NCBI GenBank assembly: GCA_016859345.1
Contig: CM029123.1
Location: 1,534,501-1,598,500, forward strand
Direction of reading: 5' to 3'
Length of the DNA: 64,000 nucleotides
From: Istiophorus platypterus
Taxonomy: Eukaryota > Chordata > Actinopteri > Istiophoriformes > Istiophoridae
In this document: positions 1-9,931 of the stretch, in pieces
Position numbering within the stretch: position 1 is the stretch's first letter
Layout of the letters: every line of letters starts with the position of its first letter
Translations under genes and position numbers: made by a program
The notes under the pieces: generated by a model
What the model saw: only the letters and a program-made list of their open reading frames with translations
Told to the model about the DNA's origin: nothing
Databases searched by the model: none

Positions 1-215
1 TATTAATTGATTTTGGTTGTGTTTTTAGTATCTTTTGATTTTTGTTTCTTATTTAAAACATATTTTAGTCATTACAATGATTCAATAGAATTCTTTTATG
101 TGTAGTATATACATAAATCAAAATTTTTTAATTTAACTTTGCTTTCCATTTTTTTTTTTATAATTTGTTTTTATTTCTTATTTGTTTTTTTCTCAGTATA
201 TAATTAATTACTGCA

Positions 216-233
216 GTCAGAGAATTACCTTAA
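216..233 (+). repeat. Left target-site duplication of RTE insertion
   Basis: The 18-base sequence gtcagagaattaccttaa is repeated exactly at 3359-3376, on the other side of the RTE element. The perfect match marks the insertion boundaries and suggests a fairly recent insertion. The 215 bases to the left are AT-rich with nothing recognisable, presumably aqp4 intron. Confidence 0.95.
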
Positions 234-3200
234 TGTAGCCGCAAGGGGACACAAGCCAGTGTCTTATTGTGCCGGTCCCAAGCCCGGATAAATACAGAGG
301 GTTGTGTCAGGAAGGGCATCCGACGTAAAACTTTTGCCAAATCAAACATGCGAATCAAATCTATGAATCCCATACCAGATCGGTCGAGGCCCGGGTTAAC
401 AACGACCGCCATCAGTGCTGTTCACCTACAGGGTGCTGGTGGAAATTGGACTACTGTTGGTAGAAGAAGGAGAGGAGGAAGGTGTGTTTGTAGGAAGAGA
501 GAGAAGAGGAATGCCAAGAGGCTAGGACTGAGAGTAGGGACTTTGAATGTTGGAACCATGACAGGAAAGGGTAGAGAGTTAGTTGACATGATGCAGAGGA
601 GGAAGGTAGACATACTGTGTGTCCAGGAGACCAGGTGGAAAGGTAGCAAGGCTAGAAGTTTGGGAGCAGGGTTCAAGTTGTTCTACCATGGTGTAGATAG
701 GAAGAGAAACGGAGTAGGAATTATCTTGAAGGAGGAGCTTGTCAGGAATGTCCTGGAGGTAAAAAGAGTGTCGGATAGAGTGATGAGTCTGAAGCTAGAA
801 ATCGAAGGCGTAATGTTCAATGTGGTTAGTGGGTATGCTCCACAGGTAGGCTGTGAGCTGGAGGAGAAGGAGAAATTCTGGTCAGACCTTGATGAAGCCA
901 TACAGAGCATCCCTAGAGATGAGAGAGTTGTCATTGGTGCAGACTTCAATGGACATGTTGGTGCAGGAAACAGAGGCGATGAGGAAGCGATGGGCAGATT
1001 CGGTATCCAGGAGAGGAACGCAGAAGGACAGATGGTGGTTGATTTTGCAAAAAGGATGGAAATGGCTGTAGTGAATACTTTCTTCCAGAAGAGGCAGGAG
1101 CACAGGGTGACGTATAAGAGTGGAGGTAGGAGCACACAGATAGACTACATCTTGTGTAGACGGTGTAATCTGAAGGAGATCAGTGACTGCAAAGTAGTGG
1201 TTGGTGAGAGTGTAGCCAGACAGCACAGAATGCTGGTGAGTAGGATGACCTTGGTGGTGAGGAAGACGAAGAGGACAAAGGCAGAGCAGAGGACGAAATG
1301 GTGGAAGCTAAAAAAGGAAGAGTGTTGCATGACTTTTAGGAAGGAGTTGAGGCAGGCTCTGGGAGGTCAGGAGGTGCTTCCAGATGACTGGACAACTACA
1401 GCTAATCTGATCAGGGAGACAGGAAGGAGAGTACTTGGTGTGTCATCTGGAAGGAAAGTAGATAAAGAGACTTGGTGGTGGAATGAGGAGGTGCAGGAGT
1501 GTATACAGAAAAAGAGATTAGCTAAGAAGAAGTGGGACACTGAGAGGACTGAAGAGAGTAGACAGGAGTACAGGGAGATGCAGCGTAAGGTGAAAGTAGA
1601 GGTGGCAAAGGCCAAACAAGGGGCTTATGATGACTTGTATGTTAGGTTGGACAGTAAGGAGGGAGAGACTGATCTATACAGATTGGCAAGGCAGAGAGAC
1701 AGAGATGGGAAGGACGTGCAGCAGGTTAGGGTGATTAAGGATAGAGATGGAAATGTATTGACAGGTGCCAGCAGCGTGATGGGAAGATGGAAAGAGTACT
1801 TTGAAGAGTTGATGAATGAGGAAAATGAGAGAGAACGAAGAGTAGAAGATGTGGCTGTCGTGGATCAGGAAATAGCAAAGATTAGTAAAGATGAAGTGAG
1901 GAAGGCACTGAAGAGGATGAAGAGTGGAAAGGCACTTGGTCCTGATGATATACCTGTGGAGGTATGGAAGTGTCTAGGAGAGGCGGCAGTAGAGTTTCTG
2001 ACTGGGTTGTTTAACAGGATCTTAGATAGTGAGAAGATGCCTGAGGAATGGAGGAGAAGTGTGCTGGTGCCCATTTTTAAGAACAAGGGAGATGTGCAGA
2101 ACTGTGGCAACTACAGAGGAATAAAGCTGATGAGCCATACAATGAAGCTATGGGAAAGAGTAGTTGAAGCTAGACTAAGGGCAAAAGTGAGCATTTGTGA
2201 GCAGCAGTATGGCTTCATGCCAAAAAGAGTACCACAGATGCAGTATTTGCTTTGAGGATGTTGATAGAGAAGTACAGGGAAGGTCAGAGGGAGCTGCATT
2301 GTGTCTTTGTAGATCTGGAGAAAGCGTATGACAGGGTGCCCAGAGAGGAACTGTGGTACTGTATGAGGAAGTCTGGAGTGACAGAGAAGTATGTTAGAGT
2401 GGTGCAGGACATGTATGTGGACTGTAAGACAGTGGTTAGGTGTGCTGTAGGTGTGACAGAGGAGTTCAAGGTAGAGGTGGGACTGCATCAGGGATCAGCT
2501 CTAAGCCCCTTCTTGTTTGCTATGGTGATGGACAGACTGACAGACGAGGTTAGACAGGAATCTCCATAGACTATGATGTTTGCAGATGACATTGTGATAT
2601 GTAGTGAGAGCAGGGAACAGGTGGAGGAGAAGCTTGAGAGGTGGAGATTTGCCCTGGAAAGGAGAGGAATGAAGGTTAGCCGCAGCAAGACAGAGTACAT
2701 GTGTGTGAATGAGAGGGACCCAAGTGGAAGAGTGAGGTTACAGGGAGAAGAGATAAAGAAGGTGGAGGATTTTAAGTACTTAGGGTCAACAGTCCAGGGC
2801 AATGGAGAGTGTGGAAAAGAGGTGAAGAAGCGTGTGCAGGCAGGCTGGAACGGGTGGAGAAAAGTGTCAGGTGTGATGTGTGATAGAGTTTCAGCTAAAA
2901 TGAAAGGAAAGGTGTACAAAACTGTGGTGAGACCAGCGATGCCGTTTGGTCTAGAGACAGTGCCACTGAGTAAAAGACAGGAGGCAGAGCTGGAGGTAGC
3001 AGAGATGAAGATGTTGAGGTTCTCTCTGGGAGTGACCAGGATGGATAGGATCAGGAATGAGTACATCAGAGGGACAGCACATGTTAGAGGTTTGGGAGAT
3101 AAAGTCAGAGAGGCCAGACTGAGATGGTTTGGACATGTCCTGAGAAGAGATAGTGAATATATTGGTAGAAGGATACTGAGTTTTGAACTGCCAGGCAGGA

Positions 3201-3358
3201 GGCCTAGAGGAAGACCAAAGAGGAGGTTTATGGATGTAGTGAAAGTGGACATGAAGGTAGTTGGTGTGAGAGAAGAGGACACAGAAGACAGGGTTAGATG
3301 GAGGACACTGATTCGCTGTGGCGACCCCTAAAGGGAAAAGCCGAAAGAAAAAGAAGAA
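234..3358 (+). mobile_element. Full-length RTE-clade non-LTR retrotransposon
   Basis: A 3.1 kb LINE of the RTE group (related to BovB and to the sequence domesticated in bovine CFDP2). It begins with a short 5' leader containing a GGAAGGGCATCCGACGTAAAA-like block shared by many fish copies, has one long endonuclease-reverse transcriptase frame, and ends just after the stop in an A/G-rich tail (gaaagaaaaagaagaa). It is flanked by an exact 18-base target duplication, so it is not 5'-truncated. It sits in the last visible intron of aqp4 in antisense orientation. Two coding lesions make it non-autonomous. Clade assignment rests on the overall protein pattern, not on a search. Confidence 0.93.
267..3331 (+). 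pseudogene. RTE endonuclease/reverse transcriptase, broken in two places
   Basis: An apurinic-endonuclease-like domain spans residues about 88-325, with N94 in TLNVG, E121 in QETRW, D226 and N228 in GADFNGH, D293 in QIDYIL and H320. A reverse transcriptase follows, with YRGIKL, the first catalytic aspartate in FVDLEKAYDRV, HQGSALSPFLF and the catalytic pair in FADDIVI. Expressed as one protein it would nick DNA and prime reverse transcription on the target. It is interrupted by a one-base loss in the A-run near 2221-2226, which ends the first frame at 2255, and by an in-frame TAG at 2567-2569 where the family has tryptophan. The first ATG at 267 is nominal; conserved sequence starts near residue 85. 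Confidence 0.92.
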
Positions 3359-3376
3359 GTCAGAGAATTACCTTAA
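3359..3376 (+). repeat. Right target-site duplication of RTE insertion
   Basis: Exact copy of the 18 bases at 216-233, directly after the A/G-rich tail of the RTE element. Confidence 0.95.
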
Positions 3377-3487
3377 GTATTTAATTGGCTGGTTACAGAG
3401 TCTTTTCGGTTAGAGGCTGCTAAGCTGAGAAGTGAACTCCTCCAGCGGCAGACAGATGTATTCCAGGCTAATGTGGCCATATTCATT

Positions 3488-3529
3488 CAAAACTCTGGGA
3501 GCACTTTCTCAAGTGCTCCCAGAGTTTTG
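3488..3529. repeat. Perfect 19-bp hairpin, 4-base loop
   Basis: Arms 3488-3506 and 3511-3529 are exact reverse complements around the loop tctc. A G-T wobble and one further pair extend the stem to 21. It lies in the aqp4 intron between the RTE insertion and a CA microsatellite. It is too short to be a classical pre-miRNA; it may be the core of a small inverted-repeat transposon or a recent palindromic duplication. Confidence 0.9.
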
Positions 3530-3592
3530 GACCCCAATGTATATCTGTCTGTGCTTTTTTTCTTTTTCTCTCTCCTACACTCAATCCATAAA

Positions 3593-3596
<4 letters not shown>

Positions 3597-3686
<90 letters not shown>
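3597..3686. repeat. (CA)n microsatellite
   Basis: About 90 bases of CA repeat with one CAAACA interruption near 3652-3658. Open frames across it on both strands are artefacts of the repeat. Confidence 0.97.
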
Positions 3687-3689
<3 letters not shown>

Positions 3690-3690
<1 letters not shown>

Positions 3691-5111
3691 ATCAACCCAC
3701 TCAATACTACAACAATACACCAAACCCTGCCAATACCTTGTTTCATAATGTGTGGTGACATTTGACAGTGCTAGCCCTGGGTCTGACCATTCATTTTAAT
3801 ATCCCTGGTGCATGATTGGGGTTGCATAAAGGGTAGGTGCAGGTATTCTACAGAGCCTTAACATGATTGTTTAAGATCATTAGAATATTGGTTGGGACAC
3901 CTCAGTATACACTGACATTGGTGGAGACACGTCTCTACCATCCATACTCAAATCTATGCTTATGCTTTGCAAATACTGTCTCTGGACCTCCTGCAAGTGA
4001 AACAGCAGTCACATGCAGTTTTTGACAGCAAGACAATGATTTCCATGTTTATGCCATACCTGCTGAAGTGAGGCAAGGCAGAGAAAGTTGCTACAGATAA
4101 ATTTGAAGCCCATGTAAAATCAGACAGTAATGTGTTAAAATGATTGAAGAAGCAGAAAGAATATCAAAGCTTCACAAAGGAGATGTGACTATGGTCACCA
4201 AGCTCAAATTCAAACAAGAATTGGTATCAAAGCTGAGAGAACAAACATGCAGTAATGACGCGTAAGGATAGCTGGACAGAGGAGCGTCGGGTTGAGTCAT
4301 GTTGTCATGTAGAGATTCTGTATTAGGTGCTGAATAAGAGAACTCCTCCTCTGCTTTGTTTGGGTCAACCAAAAAAATCAGAGGGCTGCTTCACTGCAGT
4401 GGAAGACAAATCAGACTGGTACAAAACTCCACATTACATTTAATAATAATTTACTATTAGTCAACACCACAAAAATCAGCTATAAGATCAGAATTATATT
4501 AAAACTGGAATAACTATACTGTCCCTTGGAATTTCTAAGCAAACAATTGCTTTTTACAAAGCAAGCAGTCGAAATGATCTTTCATTATGATCAACATGAT
4601 CATTCATTCAGAGTCTGTTTCTAACAACCTTGTAGTTTTGGCTCTTTAGCTGCTAAATGCTCCACTATGTTAACTGTATAGTCTTTAACTGTGTCTGTCT
4701 GTACAATGACTTTTAGACCTTTTTCTCAGAAAACAGCGGTCTACTTTGGCCAAAAATAAATAGATAAATATAGAAAAGATAAGATTAAAAAAGTTAGCCA
4801 TAAAAAGCTCCATATATGTTAGGATATCTCCAGATTCAGGTTACCGTTCTGTGTAGGTTCTTACCTACCAGAGACACCTTTCATGTTGTCATTCCAAAAG
4901 TACTGATGTATCTGCTATAAGTACAGTTCCTGAAAAGTGTAGTAGGTAAAAACCTGCTCAGATTGTTTGATAAAATGAGATCTTAAAAGTTGGTTCAAAG
5001 AGTCTCATCTTTATGTGTGGTAAAATTAAATTCTTGTATACTTATAGATGCTAATACACTGTATATTGATTTCCTCTGACTGATAATGAAATATAGTTGA
5101 AGTTTAGTTAC
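3690..5111. other. aqp4 intron sequence, no recognisable feature
   Basis: This should lie in the intron before the last aqp4 exon. I looked on the minus strand for the YWVGP...YEY segment of the last exon and did not find it. No repeat family was recognised. Confidence 0.6.
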
Positions 5112-5192
5112 CCAGTGGTTTTCCCAGCACCATGTGACCATGGCTGGACCAAAGGACCGGGCAGGGTTCATACTGGCTCCAGTGTAGGGAAT
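5112..5192 (-). other. aqp4: aqp4 exon 3, second NPA loop
   Basis: The exon is exactly 81 bases (27 codons), beginning IPYTGASMNPARSFGPAM and ending ENHW. The acceptor is ttcctacag and the donor is TGG followed by GTAACT. It contains the second NPA motif and the filter arginine. Length and phase match human AQP4 exon 3. The next exon, expected to begin with a YWVGP-like motif, is not recognisable in the 5.1 kb to the left. Confidence 0.94.
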
Positions 5193-8100
5193 CTGTAGGA
5201 ATCGCAAACCAATATTAAACTGACCTTCAAAAGAAGCATGGAAGAAATTCAGAGATAGTAAAATGTTGCAGAAAGTCCTCAAAACAAATGAAAAAATCAA
5301 GTTGTGTTTTTTTTTTTTTTTTTTTTTTTTTAATTGACATCCAAAATGATCTTGATAAGAGTTTTGTGATTTGATGCACCAGGTTGATATTATTTGCCAC
5401 CCCCCCAATCATTACACATCAGTATAACAAAAAGATGTATATTAGCTTTTTATTATCATGTTCAGGTTTGGTGTGGTAGAATGAAGTTTTTATACTGCCG
5501 CTAACCCTCATAAGGAGGAGGTTGAGGTGGGCTGATGGGTGCACCAAGTGCCTGACTGACATCAGAATCTACACTTCTTATCTTGTCTTGCTTTCCTTTA
5601 ACCATGATCACAATCTTTCCCTACCTCAATCCAGCAGACTAACTTGCCTAAACTTAACTACACCTCAGTAATAGAGGTGAAAGATTGGTAAAAACAGATA
5701 TAAATTGTTAACTATCAAATTTTTAACAATCAAATGGTTAATTATTTTAACAATAATATATTTAGTTATTTAGTTTAGAGAACCTGTTGTTTGTAACATA
5801 ATCTCAACAAAGCTGATTAACAAAACCTTCATGAAGGTAGTATTTATTGCAATACTGTTTTGAGGCATTTGATACGGAATGTTTTTTCTCTGTATAGGTT
5901 AAGTATTTATTGCTATCTATTTAATTATTTTAACATTTTGGCATTGGTGGGGTACTTACAGCAAACAGGTGACCAATACACACGGACAGGCCGATAGCCA
6001 AAGCAGATGAACCCCTCAGGTCATTACGATTGTGGTCACAGGTAGCAAACACAGTAAGGACCAGCTGAAATGTGATGAGGATCTCTACAACCAGGGCTTT
6101 TCCCACAGAGATGCTGGTATTTACCTTTAGCGGAAACACAAAAGTGTTGTGAGCAGCATAGAAACATATCATCAGATGTTATTTCCCCTTTGAAGCTTGT
6201 ATTAAGTTCTGATTTGAATCTGGAAATAACACATGCAGAATGAAATGCAAACTGATTGCACAGCAATCCACTAATTTCAGGCACATATGAATAAAAAGTC
6301 TGTGATTTACAATCAAAGACCAAAATTCACCAAATAATTTAAAATGATAAACTAGTAAAAACTTGAACACTTTGTACATCTATTTGATGAGAGGGGATAA
6401 ATGGATCAAAAGTAGTAAACAAAATCCTGCGCACTGTCTAATTTGCAATGATAAATTTATTTGTGTCATTTCAGTGCTAGACCATCAGGGAACCGGTCTG
6501 TGACTATGAGAAGCTACTCTAAATAGTCATAGCTGAAAGCCTGCAACCAATCACATTACCCTAAATGCAAAAGAAAGGCATGAATACCAAACATCAATTT
6601 ATTATATAACAGTTTATATCATACACAAAACTAGTAAATCAAAAACTTTGTATAGTAACAACAATACATAATAACCTCTGTATTATATTATATTAATGTA
6701 GCCTATCATGTATGCAGTCAAGAAAGGGTAGAGGTAGATTTGATTATTGTTACTTAACATATGTAGGGACCATTAGAATTTTGAGAGGTATTGATGTATT
6801 TATTATCAAGGGTTTTGTTTATTTTTTGAAGCTTATTTTCATCTGACATATCCCAGGATGTTTATTTATAAATGTACCCTGCAATATTTGGAAATATATC
6901 TTTTGAGAGTGCAGTTTATCCTTTGAGACCTCAAGCATATATTTTATAGAAATGTACTCATTTAATGTAAGGATTTGGGGCTAAATTTATTATGTAACAG
7001 TGTTACTCTGCTGACTTTTAAAATTTCAATTTCAGAAACTGTTTTTATTCCTTTTTTGCCTTTCTATTGCACATGGAGTGATGTGATTGCTTGCAGACTT
7101 ACAGCCAGTCCAATTATGTGGCTTGTCACGGACCATTTGTCTGATGAAGGTCTAGCACTGAAACATCACAAATAATCGTCACAAAGTTATAGACAGTGTG
7201 CAAGATTTTATCTACTTTAGTAAAAGCCTGACCCTCAGACTGTCTTTTTATATCAAACAGTACTTTCAGGATTACACATAGTAATCTCAGTTGAAGCTTG
7301 ATGAAAGACTAAATAAATTGCAAGTGTTTGCTTGGGAGTAATTTTATTATTAGCTTTTTAAATAGCTCCTCCTCCTTGCAATGATCAAAGTAATTGTAAA
7401 TTTATTTTACATAACCTGATAGGATCATTCACCTTGTGGGTGTGGGTGTCTTCTTTCCTACTCTTACCTTGGTGATCCCCATGCCCCCGCGTACAGAGGC
7501 TGGGGTGATGCCATACAGAATGGCTGTTCCCACAATGGCGCCAACATACTGGGCCAGCAGGTAAAAGACTGCATTAGCCAGACTGAGCTTCTTGGTCACC
7601 ACCATGGCTCCTGTGACTGCTGGGTTCATATGAGCTCCACTAATGTGGCCAAAGCACTGCACCATGGTGGCAATAGTCAGGCCAAAGCAGAGTGAGATGA
7701 GCACTAGGTCAGGAGGATGGGGATAATCCTCAAGCGCCCCCCAGTTGATAGTTGACCCAAGACTGAGCAAAACGAAAAGCAGCATGGCAAAGAACTCAGC
7801 GCCCACACAGCGCCAGAACTCCTGGGTCAAGATGCCTTTGATAGCAGTCGTGGCTTTGTATTTGGTGCAGCAAGGTGGAGGCCAGAACTGCAGTGTAGAG
7901 AAGTTTTGAATATGGCAGGGGAAGCAACATCTCCTGCAAGAGATGAGAGACACTGTAAAAAGGAATGATAAGATAAAAAAGGGGGCATGAGAAGGGGGTT
8001 TAAAAAGTCAAGTTTAAAAGAGCTGATGTGTAAAAGTTTACAGTAAGTTAGCTTAATGCTATGATTAAGTTTTGGTTGGGTTCATTCACCTTTAGAAAGA

Positions 8101-9854
8101 CCAGGTGTGGTTAGAATATTAGTCATAGAGAGTGGTGTGCATTTCATAGGTTCAGGTGCACAATTAATGAATGCAGAGATTAAAAAAAATAAATTCTTCT
8201 TGTTTTAATGTAATATCATGTTGGTGAAATGGAGAAATATACTGCGAGGGCACCGTGCAACACCTGGAAGTTGTTTAAGATTGCGCACTAAAGAAATCCT
8301 GATCCCTTTCCTTAATTTTTAATGTAATAAAGCAACCAAGCATTAGAGCAACTTCTAGCCAATGAGCTGGCCATTCCCACTGCTCTACTTTACAAAACTT
8401 CAGTCATCTTTTGTCAGGTGAAGAATATCTCAGTCCACAGTGTGTTTAAAAAGACCTGCAACAGTACAACTACAATGGCTGTTTCTAGTAGCAGTGCTGC
8501 AGTAGAGAGGGTATTATCCTCTATTGAGAACATAATGTTACTAAATGTAATACAACTCTTTTCCCCTTACTACAGAAAATGCAACAAATGTCTGTAAATG
8601 CAAAAACACAGTAAGTCAGTGAAGGAAGTCAGTAAATTACCCTTTGGTTTCTTCATTCCCATAAGGGCAGATTGCTGTAATAGTACTGATATCCCAAATT
8701 ATTAAATTAAACATTTTAAAATAAAAAAGCTGCATACTCCTGCACACTTTTTTCTGTTCGGTCAGTAATCAGACCAGTTAACTTATTTGCCAGTTATGTT
8801 TCATATTGCAGTTCGTGAGTTTTAAAGTGCACTGTAATAAGAGACTGAAAATAGTGACCCATTCTTTATTTATTAAGTAATGTGTGAGTGTGAACCCAGA
8901 ATTGATTCTAACTTGTATCAAAACCAAGACTGAAAGCGAATTAAGTCCAGAGATTCTCAAAGATTCCCACCTTTGTTGCCATTCAGCTGAACTGTGGCAA
9001 AGACAAGTGAAATACAATTTGCATGTAGACACCCACAGAACAAAATTATCATTGTTTACTAATTTACTTAAGACCAGTGCATCTACAGGCAAAATTGCTC
9101 TTCTGCTTTATGCAATAGTTAATAATTAGTTGTTAGTTAGTATTAAAAAGAAAAATGCACTAAGTAGGCAAACAGTATTTACCAAAACACTAAACGCTAA
9201 AGGCTGTAACTCATGGCCCCCTTAAAAGATGCTGCTTTTAGGTTAGGCAGATAATATAGGAGTCACAGTACAGTTTATACTGTACTTTGGGGGTAGCATA
9301 CAGTATTAAACATATGTGCAATATACTAACTGTTTTAGCATGGTTTCCAAAATTATTTAAAAATCCTGAAAAGTTCTGTTTGATCTCTGCTAAGTAGAGT
9401 GAAAAAGTTGTGATATCAGCTGTACTGAGGAGCAAAAATCCAAGAAAGCAACATAAATGTGTACATATACTGAATTCTTATTGAATTGTTTAGTGATGGT
9501 TAGATTATTTGCATTTGTTTTACCTAAACCTCATTTTGTGTGCGGCTCCTGAATTAAAGTCTAGATTTAAGATGCCCACAACTCAGTTTGCCCTGAGGTT
9601 CCCTCGAGGGTTAACCTGGATATAATGTAATGAAATATTCAAAAAACGCTGGGAGCATTCAAGATATATACCCCATTGAAGTCAAATTATTTTTTAAAGC
9701 ACCGAATAATAACTGGAGTTATCTCAGGGCATTTTTCAGATAGATCAAGACTAGATTGTACTCTTTACAATATTATTTACAAAGACCCAACAATTCCCAT
9801 CACAGGCAGAGAAAGAGAACATAGCTCTATGTAGGTTTTACATAGAGATGTATG

Positions 9855-9931
<77 letters not shown>

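Noticed and set aside
422..3282. Several minus-strand frames of 60-264 codons
   Set aside because: They lie opposite the RTE coding region and are explained by its base composition; none has a motif.
3432..3761. Poly-His/Thr and poly-Cys/Val open frames
   Set aside because: They are translations of the CA microsatellite in several frames and strands.
4172..4372. Minus-strand frame considered as the last aqp4 exon
   Set aside because: It lacks the YWVGP helix-6 start, has no suitable in-phase acceptor, and its sequence does not resemble an AQP4 tail.
6036..6379. Minus-strand frames overlapping aqp4 exon 2
   Set aside because: Out of frame with the exon or in the flanking intron.
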